NCBI GenBank assembly: GCA_900753285.1
Contig: CAADYN010000131.1
Location: forward strand, 1 to 46,792
Direction of reading: 5' to 3'
Source: Clostridia bacterium
GTDB lineage: Bacteria; Bacillota; Clostridia; Oscillospirales; CAG-272
Length of the DNA: 46,792 nucleotides
Position numbers and translations under genes: made by a program. Of the stretch, positions 23,883 through 32,336 are shown one piece after another (within the stretch, counting starts at the first letter, position 1; the number at the start of each line of letters is the position of its first letter). The notes beneath the pieces were generated by a model. It saw only the letters and a program-made list of their open reading frames with translations. It was not told the DNA's origin and searched no databases.

Positions 23883-24968
23883 TTGGCAAACTTATTGAAG
23901 CTGAACGATAAACCTGCGAAAGTGGCTGAGGAAAAAAAGGTTGAAAAAGAGCTTCCGCCGGGCTCCGCGCTGAGTAAAATGCTGCGTGACAGCGAGGCGC
24001 TGATTCATACTGCCGAGAAGACAGAGCAGGAAATGAACGCGTATTACTCCGAGATGGTGGACGAAAGCTCCGATATTTCCGACGAAGACGTAGAAGCACG
24101 CACGGAAGCGCTCAGAAACGTGTCCTCGAATCTCGCGAAGGCAAGCCTTGTGTCAATAAATCTTGAAGATGAAGTTCGCTCAAGATGGCACGATGTCCAA
24201 AACAGCAAAAAAGGCAAGCTGATAGCACGAGCTCCCGCAAACGCCACGATAGACTACCAAGAGAAGGAAACCGGTCACTTTGCGCAGGGTACTAATTTCT
24301 ATAAGCTCGCGCTCGTGTTCATAATCGGCAGCTTTGTCGGAGTTGTAATAGAGCTGATATGGTGCCTTCTCCGCAACGGTTATATCGAAAGCCGCTCGGG
24401 ACTTGTGTACGGTCCCTTTAACCTGCTATACGGCGTTGGAGCGTTCGCGCTTACCGTTTCACTGTACAACCTCAGAAACCACTCGCGCTGGCTTTCCTTC
24501 CTCGGCGGACTTGTCATAGGAAGTGTTATCGAATATGCCTGCTCGTTTGGACAGGAGCTTCTCTTCGGTTCACGTTCATGGGACTACAGCGATATGCCGT
24601 TCAACATCAACGGTAGAATATGTCTCCTGTACTCGATATTCTGGGGATTTCTCGGAATGCTATGGATAAAAAACCTGTACCCGAGACTTGCGGCGATAAT
24701 TTTGAAAATTCCCGATAAGATAGGCAAAATCGTAACGTGGGTCATGGTGGTGTTCCTCGTTTTTGACGCCGCCGTGTCGCTCATTGCAGTTGAACGCTGG
24801 GTGCAGAGAAGAGACGGCATTCCCGCGAGCAACGGCTTCCTTGAATTCATCGACGAACGCTTTGACGACGACAGAATGAAGAAAATCTACGCGAATATGG
24901 TGTTCGGCGACGAAAAAGATACCGAAAAAGAAGAGGGAAAAGGAATCCTCTCCGAAATACTTGAATAA
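23883..24968 (+). CDS. CmpB-like membrane protein (PF06541) with long cytosolic N-terminal extension
   Basis: A 361-residue protein. Residues 1-135 are soluble, charged and helical (EKKVEKELPPGS, EKTEQEMNAYYSEMVDE, SISDEDVEARTEAL-like), probably a coiled coil on the cytosolic side. Residues about 138-290 carry the CmpB-like membrane domain: FIIGSFVGVVIELIWCLLR, GPFNLLYGVGAF, VIEYACSFGQELLFGS, and SWDYSDMPFNINGRICLLY. A charged tail ends in DEKDTEKEEGKG. The start is a TTG six bases after GGAGG; a nearby ATG at 23878 is out of frame and stops at once. It follows ftsH by 13 bases and precedes a terminator, so it ends the cassette. Function unknown. Confidence 0.8.
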   Translation: MANLLKLNDKPAKVAEEKKVEKELPPGSALSKMLRDSEALIHTAEKTEQEMNAYYSEMVDESSDISDEDVEARTEALRNVSSNLAKASLVSINLEDEVRSRWHDVQNSKKGKLIARAPANATIDYQEKETGHFAQGTNFYKLALVFIIGSFVGVVIELIWCLLRNGYIESRSGLVYGPFNLLYGVGAFALTVSLYNLRNHSRWLSFLGGLVIGSVIEYACSFGQELLFGSRSWDYSDMPFNINGRICLLYSIFWGFLGMLWIKNLYPRLAAIILKIPDKIGKIVTWVMVVFLVFDAAVSLIAVERWVQRRDGIPASNGFLEFIDERFDDDRMKKIYANMVFGDEKDTEKEEGKGILSEILE

Positions 24969-24972
24969 ACAA

Positions 24973-25010
24973 AAAGCTCTGTACGGTTAAATTCCATACA
25001 GAGTTTTTTA
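24973..25010. terminator. Bidirectional terminator between the ftsH cassette and gdhA
   Basis: CTCTGTACGG pairs with CCATACAGAG around a TTAAATT loop. TTTTTTA follows on the plus strand, and AAAAAG before the stem gives a T run for the convergent gdhA. Confidence 0.85.
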
Positions 25011-25030
25011 TGTTATGCGGTTTTACTTTA

Positions 25031-26362
25031 TTATACGCCCTGAGCTATCATCGCGTTTACTACCTTGGAGAAGCCTGCAATGTTTGCGCCGGCAACATAG
25101 TTTCCTTCCATGCCGTATTCGCGTGCAGCTTCGTCGATGTTGTGGTAGATGCCAGTCATGATTCCCTTGAGCTTTGCGTCAACTTCGTCGAATGTCCAGC
25201 TGAGTCTTTCGCTGTTCTGTGACATTTCAAGACCGCTTGTCGCAACGCCGCCCGCGTTGGAAGCCTTGCCGCAGACAAAGAGAACGCCGTTTTCCTGGAG
25301 ATACTTTGTCGCTTCGATGGAGGTAGGCATATTCGCGCCTTCGCATACGCACTTTACGCCGTTCTTGACAAGTTCCTTTGCGTCGTCAATGAGAAGCTCG
25401 TTCTGTGTAGCGCAGGGAAGAGCAATGTCGCACTTGACCGACCATACGCCCTTGCCCTCGTGATATTCCGCAGAAGCCTTCGCGTCCTTGTATTCGGAGA
25501 TTCTGCCGCGTTTAACTTCCTTGATTTCCTTAACGAGGTCGAGGTCAATTCCGTCCTTGTCGTAGATCCAGCCGGTAGAGTCGCTCATTGTGACAACCTT
25601 TGCGCCGAGCTGCTGAGCCTTTTCGACTGCGTATATTGCCACGTTTCCTGCCCCCGATACGCAGACTGTTTTGCCGTCAAGACCGTCGTTGTGGCATTTC
25701 AGAAGCTCGTCGGTGAGGTAGAGCAGACCGTAGCCTGTTGCCTGTGTGCGAACGAGAGAGCCACCGTAGGAAAGTCCCTTGCCGGTGAGAACGCCTTCGT
25801 AAAGACCGGTGAGTCTCTTGTACTGACCGAACATATAGCCGATTTCACGTGCGCCTGTGCCGATATCACCTGCGGGAACGTCCGTATCAGCGCCGATGTA
25901 CTTGCAAAGCTCCGTCATGAAGGACTGGCAGAACGCCATAACCTCACGGTCGCTCTTTCCCTTGGGGTCGAAGTCGGAACCGCCCTTAGCTCCGCCCATA
26001 GGAAGACCTGTCAGGCTGTTTTTGAATACCTGCTCGAAGCCGAGGAACTTGATAACGGAAAGGTTTACGGAAGGATGAAGTCTGATTCCTCCCTTGTAAG
26101 GACCGATGGAGTTGTTGAACTGAACTCTGTAGCCGGTGTTGACTCTGATTTTGCCGCTGTCGTCTACCCACGGAACACGGAACATGATCTGGCGGTCAGG
26201 CTCGGTGATACGCTCAAGGATAGCTTCCTGCTCGTATAATTTTTCGTTCTTGGTGATAACTTTTTCAAGGGATTCAAATACTTCGTGAACCGCCTGAAGG
26301 AACTCCGGCTGAGTGGAATATTTTGCGTCTACCTGAGAAAGCACGTTCTGTAAATAACTCAT
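25031..26362 (-). CDS. gdhA: NADP-specific glutamate dehydrogenase
   Basis: Interconverts 2-oxoglutarate plus ammonium with glutamate, a main ammonia-assimilation enzyme in gut Clostridia. The 443-residue length is that of the hexameric bacterial enzymes. Visible blocks: FRVPWVDDSGKIRVNTGYRV, GPYKGGIRLHPSVN, the catalytic-lysine loop GLPMGGAKGGSDFDPKGKS, PAGDIGTGAREIGYMFG, the Rossmann nucleotide loop VSGAGNVAIYAVEK, and CEGANMPT. These favour the NADP-linked GdhA type over the catabolic RocG type. It is a single-gene unit with its own promoter and a GGAGGATC ribosome site. Confidence 0.96.
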   Translation of the reverse strand: MSYLQNVLSQVDAKYSTQPEFLQAVHEVFESLEKVITKNEKLYEQEAILERITEPDRQIMFRVPWVDDSGKIRVNTGYRVQFNNSIGPYKGGIRLHPSVNLSVIKFLGFEQVFKNSLTGLPMGGAKGGSDFDPKGKSDREVMAFCQSFMTELCKYIGADTDVPAGDIGTGAREIGYMFGQYKRLTGLYEGVLTGKGLSYGGSLVRTQATGYGLLYLTDELLKCHNDGLDGKTVCVSGAGNVAIYAVEKAQQLGAKVVTMSDSTGWIYDKDGIDLDLVKEIKEVKRGRISEYKDAKASAEYHEGKGVWSVKCDIALPCATQNELLIDDAKELVKNGVKCVCEGANMPTSIEATKYLQENGVLFVCGKASNAGGVATSGLEMSQNSERLSWTFDEVDAKLKGIMTGIYHNIDEAAREYGMEGNYVAGANIAGFSKVVNAMIAQGV

Positions 26363-26399
26363 TTTGATCCTCCGAATAAATACTTATTGAACATTATAA

Positions 26400-26428
26400 A
26401 TATTACCACATACTCGTGTGAAATGCAA
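26400..26428 (-). promoter_or_regulatory. Promoter of gdhA
   Basis: Minus-strand TTGCAT (26423-26428), 17-base spacer, TAATAT (26400-26405), about 40 bases before the start. The remaining intergenic stretch to 26574 is A+T-rich with no gene that I can recognise. Confidence 0.6.
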
Positions 26429-26574
26429 TATTTCCGAGAAAATATTCATCGGGGATTTGAAATTTCTTCGTTTTGCCAAAAACCTACGCTATTTTTGCGA
26501 CTTCGTTTCTACAGAGTGACGGATGGGACAGGCTGACTTGCAAAAATGTATAAATAGTCAAGTGCACTGCAAAA

Positions 26575-27735
26575 TTATACATGGTCGGCGTTTTCAATGT
26601 ACACAGGAATGGGCAGTGCGGCGCGTATTGCGGGGGAGATTTTTGTTCTGTAGGGGGAAGAGAGAGAGAAGAAGAACGCCATCGCGTCACGGTGAGAAAG
26701 CTCAAGCTCGCATTCTCCGTCGTATTCTTCAACTGTGGTGTATCTGCCGCCGATTTTTTCCGCATGTGTCGTTATTTTCAGCTTCTCGTCTCCTGCAAAT
26801 CCGTGAATGAGAACAGTGAGAGTTCCGTCGCACATGGGCTTGTAGGATGCTTCAAACTCGAGAAAAGCTCCGACAAATCTCTTGTAGCTGAACACATTGA
26901 ACATATCGCAGTGACCTACGGAATATCCGCCGCAGATTCGTGTTGCTCTCGCGAGTAAGTCCTCTCTCCAGTCGGGTATTCTTATCTCTACCGAGCCGTA
27001 GTTTCTGACGTAATTGCGCACAACATCGTCAAAATCATCGGGATTGTTCAGCGTAAGCTCCTGCAAATCTCCTACAAAATATCCTATGTACTCTCCGTTT
27101 TTGAATATTGCGCGGAGGGGAGTACGCCATGAAACGCAGATATCGTAGAACCTGTCGCGGGGTCTGAGAGTGCGCATAGGTCTTGTGCAGAACGAGCCGT
27201 AGATTTTGTCGATAAGCTCGCTTTCATCCGACTTTACATCGCGAATTTCAAGCTCGGTGAACGGAACGTCTCTAAAGCAGTGGCGGAGGTTCGTGCCATT
27301 TATGTCAACGTGATACTCCACGCCGATGTAGTCAAAGCCGAAATAGTTGTATCTCTGTCTCTGACCGCCGAGGATGGAATAATCAACGCCGTCCTTCACC
27401 ATGTCGGAAAGAGCCATGTTCATGCAGTCTATCATGTAGCCCTTTGAGCGGGAGTATGGATGTACGGCGACGTTTCCGATACCGCGGCATTTTAAAACTT
27501 CACCGCCAACGGTAACTTCCGAGTCAAACGCGCCGATAGCTGCCTTGAGCTTTCCGTTTTCAGTTACGACATAGTTGTTGTAGCAAGGGTCGCATTCAGG
27601 ATTGTAGAGCTTCGGAAGCAGCTTTTTAAAATCCTGCTCGTTTCCGTTGAAGCCGAATACATAGTTGATAAAATCCATGTAGTCGTCGTACATTTCGGCG
27701 TTTCCTCTGCCCTTGTAGATAATAGTATCAGCCAT
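26575..27735 (-). CDS. Eis-like GNAT family acetyltransferase
   Basis: A 386-residue protein with the tripartite Eis-like plan (two GNAT-type halves plus a C-terminal sterol-carrier-like domain). The first half carries YVVTENGKLKAAIGAFDSE, then the acetyl-CoA segment GIGNVAVHPYSRSKGYMIDC (about residues 85-105) and SILGGQRQRYNYFGFD. The C-terminal part (about 290-386) has FEASYKPMCDGTLTVLI-like strands and LSHRDAMAFFFSLSSPY. Eis relatives acetylate amines such as aminoglycosides or protein lysines; no acceptor can be assigned here. It begins 16 bases after the GH2 gene, so the two form an operon, which hints at sugar-amine or glycan-linked work. Confidence 0.75.
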   Translation of the reverse strand: MADTIIYKGRGNAEMYDDYMDFINYVFGFNGNEQDFKKLLPKLYNPECDPCYNNYVVTENGKLKAAIGAFDSEVTVGGEVLKCRGIGNVAVHPYSRSKGYMIDCMNMALSDMVKDGVDYSILGGQRQRYNYFGFDYIGVEYHVDINGTNLRHCFRDVPFTELEIRDVKSDESELIDKIYGSFCTRPMRTLRPRDRFYDICVSWRTPLRAIFKNGEYIGYFVGDLQELTLNNPDDFDDVVRNYVRNYGSVEIRIPDWREDLLARATRICGGYSVGHCDMFNVFSYKRFVGAFLEFEASYKPMCDGTLTVLIHGFAGDEKLKITTHAEKIGGRYTTVEEYDGECELELSHRDAMAFFFSLSSPYRTKISPAIRAALPIPVYIENADHV

Positions 27736-27751
27736 ATTGAGTCCTTCCTTA

Positions 27752-30016
27752 TTATTTAACAGCTTTAATTATTGCTTTTCCGGAGTATAGCTTCGGTGAG
27801 CCTACAGTTACAGTGACCTCTCCCGCAGCGCTTGTTTTGATAATAGCAACAGCGCGTCCCTCGAATGCGTGGCATATGTTTGAGCCGTATCTGTCTTCGT
27901 TTTTCGGGTCTCCTGAGAATATTCCCATAAGCTCGCCGCCGTCAACTATGCATGAAAGCTCCGCCTTTGAGTCGGGAATTCTGTCTCCGTTTTCGTCTGT
28001 CACAAAGATGTCGATGTAGCACAGGTCCCGTCCGTCGGCTGTAATCTCGTGTGTCTCGGGTGAGAGCTTTATCGAGAGAGCTTTGCCGACAGTGTGCAGT
28101 GAAGAGCGTCCGCATACTTTTCCGTCCTTGTACGCGATAACGGTAAGCTCGCCTTTTTCGTATAGAACATCAAGTGTGGATATCGCTTTTTCGGTTTTGC
28201 TCTTGCCGACGAGTGAGCCGTTCAGATACCATTCCACCTCGTCCGCGTCAGTGTAAACCTCGCATTTCACGGGTTTTCCGATGTATTTGTCGTCGAACGT
28301 CCATGAATCGAGAACATCATACCAGTGCCATTCCGTTCCCGTGAAGCCTTCGCCGTAGTGTTCGGGATGGGTCGTGAATATCTTTGGTTCTTTTCCGCCA
28401 ATCCAAACCGCCTCACGGAAGTATGACTGGGGACGTCTGTATCCGCAAAGGTCGAGGTCTCCCTGATAGCACGAACGCCATGGATATCCCGCAAGGCTGA
28501 TTCCGCGAATAACACCGTCTCTTGCCCAGCATGAGCGTCCTGTTCCCGCTTCTCCGAGGTTGTCGTATGCTGTCCACGTGAAGTCGCCTATGACATAACT
28601 GTTGTTCAGCACAGTCTGCCACGAGTCGTAGAAATGGATAGCGTGAGTCTCCGAGCCCCAGATAACGCGCTTCGGGAACTGCTTGTGGTCTCTTTCGTAT
28701 CTTGTGTAGAGGTAGTTGTAGCCGCAGATGTCGAGCGGAGCGTAATATCCCGCAGTTCTGTCAGCCCATGTTTCGCCGTCTCCCATCTGATATGTAGCGG
28801 ACGTGACAAAGCGTGTATCGTCGTACTTCTTTATTTCCGCAGTCAGGCGTGCCGACCATTCGTCTCCGTCACAGTGACCGTAGCTTTCGGGGATTTCATT
28901 TCCTATGGAGTAGGCTATAACGCATGGGTGCTTTCTGTCACGGCGAACCATTGCGGCGATGTCCCTTGCCCACCAATCGTCAAACCAGACGTGGTAGTTC
29001 AGCTCGCCGCCCTTTTCAAGTCTCCAACAGTCGAAGGCTTCGTCCATTACTATAATTCCCATCTCGTCGCACATTTCCATGAGATTGGTGGACGGCGGGT
29101 TGTGCGCTATTCTGAGTGCGTTGAATCCCGATTCCTTCAGCTTTGTGAGTTTGCGTCGGCATGCTGCGGGATAGTCTGCGGCACCGAGAACTCCGTGGTC
29201 GTGGTGTATGCATCCTCCGCGCAGCTTCATGGGCTTGCCGTTGAAGAGCAGTCCGTTTTCAGCGTCGGCGGATACCGTTCTTATGCCGAATTTGGTCTTG
29301 TCGGTTTCGACTACCTCGCCGTTTTCGATTATCTTCGTGCTCATCGTGTAGAGATACGGGTCGTCTATGCTCCATGTGCGTGCGTCCTTGACTTCAAATT
29401 CGAGTGTAACCGGTGTTTTTTCACCTGCTTTGAGGCTTACCGATACGGTTTTTGCTTCGACTGCACGTCCGCTTCCGATAATTTCCGCGGCAAGGGTAAC
29501 GTCAGCGTCTCTGTCGGAGCTTATTTCGTATGACACTTTAACTTTGTCGAGCGTTGGCGTGGAAACAAACACATCCCAAGGCTCAATTCTGATGTCTCCG
29601 CCATGCCAGAGGTATACGTCACGATAAATTCCTGCGCCGGAGTACCATCTTGTTGACGGCTGATGTGCGTTTGTGGTGATAACGAGCTTGTTCATGCCTT
29701 TTCTCTTGCGCTCGGTGAGGTCGACAAGAAACGGGGTATATCCGTGCGGGTGCATTACGAGCTGATATTCGTTCAGCTTTACGGTTGTACACATATACGC
29801 GCCGTCGATGTCGAGGATGTAGTGCCCCTTACCAAGCTCCATTTCCTTGACATACGTGCCTTTTCCGCCGGGGAAGAATCCGTTTGAAGCTCCGCCCGGT
29901 GCATTCGGATCGCGGGGAAGTGTTACGCTGTAGTCGTTCGGGAGGTCAACGTTCACCCATCCGTTTGTTCCGGGGGCATTCAGCGACCAACCCTTTGAAA
30001 TGCAGATTTTCTTCAT
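27752..30016 (-). CDS. Glycoside hydrolase family 2 protein, probable beta-galactosidase type
   Basis: A 754-residue intracellular glycosidase. Order of domains: sugar-binding jelly roll (GKGTYVKEMELGKGHYILD, STRWYSGAGIYRDVYLW), an immunoglobulin-like domain (about 170-260, ending FGIRTVSAD), the TIM barrel (about 265-560) and C-terminal Ig-like domains with LCYIDIFVTDENGD as in DUF4982-bearing GH2 enzymes. The catalytic acid/base is the glutamate in YSIGNEIPES (about residue 373) and the nucleophile the glutamate in VIWGSETHA (about 454). HNPPSTNLMEMCDEMGI is a typical GH2 block. Beta-galactosidase, beta-glucuronidase and beta-mannosidase activities are all possible. It heads an operon with the Eis-like gene. 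Confidence 0.88.
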   Translation of the reverse strand: MKKICISKGWSLNAPGTNGWVNVDLPNDYSVTLPRDPNAPGGASNGFFPGGKGTYVKEMELGKGHYILDIDGAYMCTTVKLNEYQLVMHPHGYTPFLVDLTERKRKGMNKLVITTNAHQPSTRWYSGAGIYRDVYLWHGGDIRIEPWDVFVSTPTLDKVKVSYEISSDRDADVTLAAEIIGSGRAVEAKTVSVSLKAGEKTPVTLEFEVKDARTWSIDDPYLYTMSTKIIENGEVVETDKTKFGIRTVSADAENGLLFNGKPMKLRGGCIHHDHGVLGAADYPAACRRKLTKLKESGFNALRIAHNPPSTNLMEMCDEMGIIVMDEAFDCWRLEKGGELNYHVWFDDWWARDIAAMVRRDRKHPCVIAYSIGNEIPESYGHCDGDEWSARLTAEIKKYDDTRFVTSATYQMGDGETWADRTAGYYAPLDICGYNYLYTRYERDHKQFPKRVIWGSETHAIHFYDSWQTVLNNSYVIGDFTWTAYDNLGEAGTGRSCWARDGVIRGISLAGYPWRSCYQGDLDLCGYRRPQSYFREAVWIGGKEPKIFTTHPEHYGEGFTGTEWHWYDVLDSWTFDDKYIGKPVKCEVYTDADEVEWYLNGSLVGKSKTEKAISTLDVLYEKGELTVIAYKDGKVCGRSSLHTVGKALSIKLSPETHEITADGRDLCYIDIFVTDENGDRIPDSKAELSCIVDGGELMGIFSGDPKNEDRYGSNICHAFEGRAVAIIKTSAAGEVTVTVGSPKLYSGKAIIKAVK

Positions 30017-30122
30017 GTAGCTGTTCCTTTCTAAATATTATATTAAAGATACTCTGAATTAATCGGATTTTTGAGATATAAGGCTAAAATATAGGGACTT
30101 TTATCGCAAAAATAACCTTAAA

Positions 30123-30992
30123 TCAGAGGCTTCTTAAAGCTTCGCAGGCGTATGTCTTAAGTCCCGCGTCGCTCATAGCTCTTTGCGTATCGTGCAGCTT
30201 TGTTTCGTCATAGAATAGCGCGAATACCGTAGGTCCGCTCCCGCTCATCATAACTCCGTCAGCACCGAGGGAAATTAGCGTTCTCTTTATCTTGTCGGCG
30301 GCAGGACGGACGGGCAGTATGACGTGCTCAAAGGAATTATATAAAATCGACGGAACAATGCCCTCGGCTAAATCGCGGACAAGATCGTCTGCTGTACAGG
30401 GGGAGGTCAGCTCAGCCGAGTCCACCATGCCGTATGCTTCGGGAGTGGACACGCCAAGTCCGGACGGAGCTATCAGCACATGGTATTTCGGCTTACATAA
30501 CGTGAGCTTTGTGATTTTCTCGCCTATTCCGCGGCAGACACAGCATCCTCCGACAATGCAGAACGGTATGTCCGCACCGACCTTAACGCCGATAGAGCAA
30601 AGCTCGTCCTCGGAAAGATTCTGCCCAGTCATGTCGTTCAGCAGCTTCAGCACCGCCGCGCCGTCAGTTGAGCCTCCCGCAAGTCCTCCGCTTATCGGGA
30701 TTCGCTTTTCTATGTGGATATGCACGTCCAGTCCCGTTATTTTCGTGAATTCAAGGAACTTCGCCGCGCATTTGTGTGCTATGTTTTTCTCATTCAGCGG
30801 AACTCGGGAGTCGTTTGAGGACAGCGTGATTCTGTTGCCGCCGAGCGTGTTTTCGGTTATCCCTACGGACACTTCGTCGCACAGCGATATCTCCTGCATG
30901 ACTGTTTCGATTTCGTGATATCCGTCCTCTCTCTTTCCGCTTACATTCAGGTATAGATTGATTTTCGCGTTCGCTTTTGCAGTTTTTTCCAT
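30123..30992 (-). CDS. ispE: 4-diphosphocytidyl-2-C-methyl-D-erythritol kinase
   Basis: The GHMP kinase of the non-mevalonate isoprenoid pathway, phosphorylating CDP-methylerythritol. The 289-residue length is normal. Motifs: KANAKINLYLNVSGKREDGYH at the N terminus (split here as AKINLYLNV and DGYHEIETVMQ), the glycine-rich ATP loop PISGGLAGGSTDGAAVL (about residues 93-109), and the third GHMP motif MMSGSGPTVFALF near the C terminus. Its ATG is one base past the stop of the DUF362 gene, so the two are co-translated. Identity is certain. Confidence 0.95.
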   Translation of the reverse strand: MEKTAKANAKINLYLNVSGKREDGYHEIETVMQEISLCDEVSVGITENTLGGNRITLSSNDSRVPLNEKNIAHKCAAKFLEFTKITGLDVHIHIEKRIPISGGLAGGSTDGAAVLKLLNDMTGQNLSEDELCSIGVKVGADIPFCIVGGCCVCRGIGEKITKLTLCKPKYHVLIAPSGLGVSTPEAYGMVDSAELTSPCTADDLVRDLAEGIVPSILYNSFEHVILPVRPAADKIKRTLISLGADGVMMSGSGPTVFALFYDETKLHDTQRAMSDAGLKTYACEALRSL

Positions 30993-30993
30993 A

Positions 30994-32136
30994 TCAGTGT
31001 ATCATTTTTATCAGCGGATTCTGCTTTGCGTCAACTGCTCCGATTGGACATAACTCCCCACAGCAGTAGCACTTTATGCAGTTTTCACGGTGAATATGTG
31101 CTTTTTTCTTCTCTATCGTTATCGTGTGGCGTGGGCATGAGCGGGCGCATACTCCGCATCCTACGCATTTTTCCTTGTTTACATGGGGCTTAGTCTCAAA
31201 AAAAGCCGCGAACCTTCCGTCGAAAAGGTTTGGCAGGTTTTTGAGGAACTTCCCTGCGTCGGTGTCAGGCTTTTTGAAGTCAAACGTCGGGCATTTACTC
31301 ATTCCGAGGAGTGGAATATCGCTGACATTACGCGAGACAAGACCTCTTTCAGCCGCGGCGTTAAGATGCAGCACGTTTCCGTCAGAGCCGATGATATGCT
31401 CTCCCACAACGTCAAGTGAGAACTGTGAGCGCGAGGCGAGAATAAGTCCGGCTTTTTTCGGCGTACCGTATGACGGACCGTTTCCTTCCATTGCCAGAAC
31501 CGCGTCGCATACGGCTATGAATTCCTTTTCGCGCAGCACCATTTCGCTCAGATCCACAAGCATCTGTGAAAAGTCCTCGATACGCGGGAAGTTGGAGTGC
31601 ATTTCAAATTTTTCAACTCCGGGGATAAGTCCGAACAGGTTCTTTGTAGCGCAGCTCATTCCGGTGAGTGTGTGTGTTTTGAGCTTGCATATGTCAACAA
31701 CAACATCGCAGTCGAAAAACGGACTTATGACGTGCAGGTTTTTCAGCTTAATTCCGTCCGTGTACATCGTCTTGAATGAGCAGTCGGTGTTCAGCTTGAG
31801 GTAGTCAAGACCAATCTCGCTCAGTCCGCAGGTTCGGTACACGTTTGAGATAGTCGCGGAATTGTACGGACCTCCGGGAGAATCCGCCGCTGTTATGGAT
31901 GACGCTCCAAGCTCGTGCAGGACGACGGCGACAGCTTTTATCACGGCGGGATGTGTTGTGGCGGCATGGTCGGGAACCTTCGCGAGGACAAGATTCGGCT
32001 TTATTAGCACTTTCTTTCCGCTTATCAAACACTCGTCCACTCCGATGGCGGAAAAAGCGGCGCGTATTATATCGGTAAGTCGGTTTTCATCGTAGTCGGG
32101 ACATTCGGTTATGTAAACAGGTGAATTTTCAGTCAT
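30994..32136 (-). CDS. DUF362 domain protein with C-terminal 2[4Fe-4S] ferredoxin domain
   Basis: A 380-residue cytosolic iron-sulfur protein. Residues about 35-290 are the DUF362 domain: KVLIKPNLVLAKVPDHAATTHP, SSITAADSPGG and VDICKLKTHTLTGMS. Residues about 315-370 are a dicluster ferredoxin: CVGCGVCARSCP and CIKCYCCGELCP. The substrate is unknown. The start is the ATG at 32136 (GGAAG seven bases upstream); a TTG 39 bases earlier lies just past the -10 box and is rejected. It is directly followed by ispE, whose pathway includes the iron-sulfur enzymes IspG and IspH, though any electron-donor role is speculation. Confidence 0.85.
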   Translation of the reverse strand: MTENSPVYITECPDYDENRLTDIIRAAFSAIGVDECLISGKKVLIKPNLVLAKVPDHAATTHPAVIKAVAVVLHELGASSITAADSPGGPYNSATISNVYRTCGLSEIGLDYLKLNTDCSFKTMYTDGIKLKNLHVISPFFDCDVVVDICKLKTHTLTGMSCATKNLFGLIPGVEKFEMHSNFPRIEDFSQMLVDLSEMVLREKEFIAVCDAVLAMEGNGPSYGTPKKAGLILASRSQFSLDVVGEHIIGSDGNVLHLNAAAERGLVSRNVSDIPLLGMSKCPTFDFKKPDTDAGKFLKNLPNLFDGRFAAFFETKPHVNKEKCVGCGVCARSCPRHTITIEKKKAHIHRENCIKCYCCGELCPIGAVDAKQNPLIKMIH

Positions 32137-32179
32137 TTTTTGCTTCCGTATTGTGTAAAAAACAAGTAATATCAACGGT

Positions 32180-32208
32180 ATTATAACATAAATTCAGACC
32201 TATAGCAA
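32180..32208 (-). promoter_or_regulatory. Promoter of the DUF362-ispE operon
   Basis: Minus-strand TTGCTA (32203-32208), 17-base spacer, TATAAT (32180-32185), about 45 bases before the start at 32136. Confidence 0.78.
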
Positions 32209-32241
32209 TAAGGAATTGCACGCTTAATGAGGTTAAGACAG

Positions 32242-32330
32242 AAAAAATCCCTCTACCAATGCACTGTCCCGTCCTCCACATCGTTAGTTTTGGGTCTAAC
32301 TTTTGGAGACGGGATAGTGCGGCAGAGGGA
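32242..32330 (-). terminator. Long-stem terminator with conserved palindromic core (copy 2)
   Basis: Outer arms TCCCTCTACC/GGCAGAGGGA and GCACTGTCCCGTC/GACGGGATAGTGC pair almost perfectly. On the minus strand the stem ends in TTTTTT, placing it as the terminator of the D-lyxose isomerase gene. The core GTTAG (32283-32287), loop TTTTGGGT, CTAAC (32296-32300), TTTTG is the same as in the element after pepP, although the outer arms differ in sequence. Confidence 0.85.
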
Positions 32331-32336
32331 CAAATG

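Noticed and set aside
25460..26239. Long plus-strand open frame opposite gdhA
   Set aside because: Complement of a highly conserved enzyme; no recognisable protein features.
28634..29533. Plus-strand open frame of about 300 codons opposite the GH2 gene
   Set aside because: Shadow of the glycosidase reading frame; composition is cysteine/valine-rich as expected from antisense codons.
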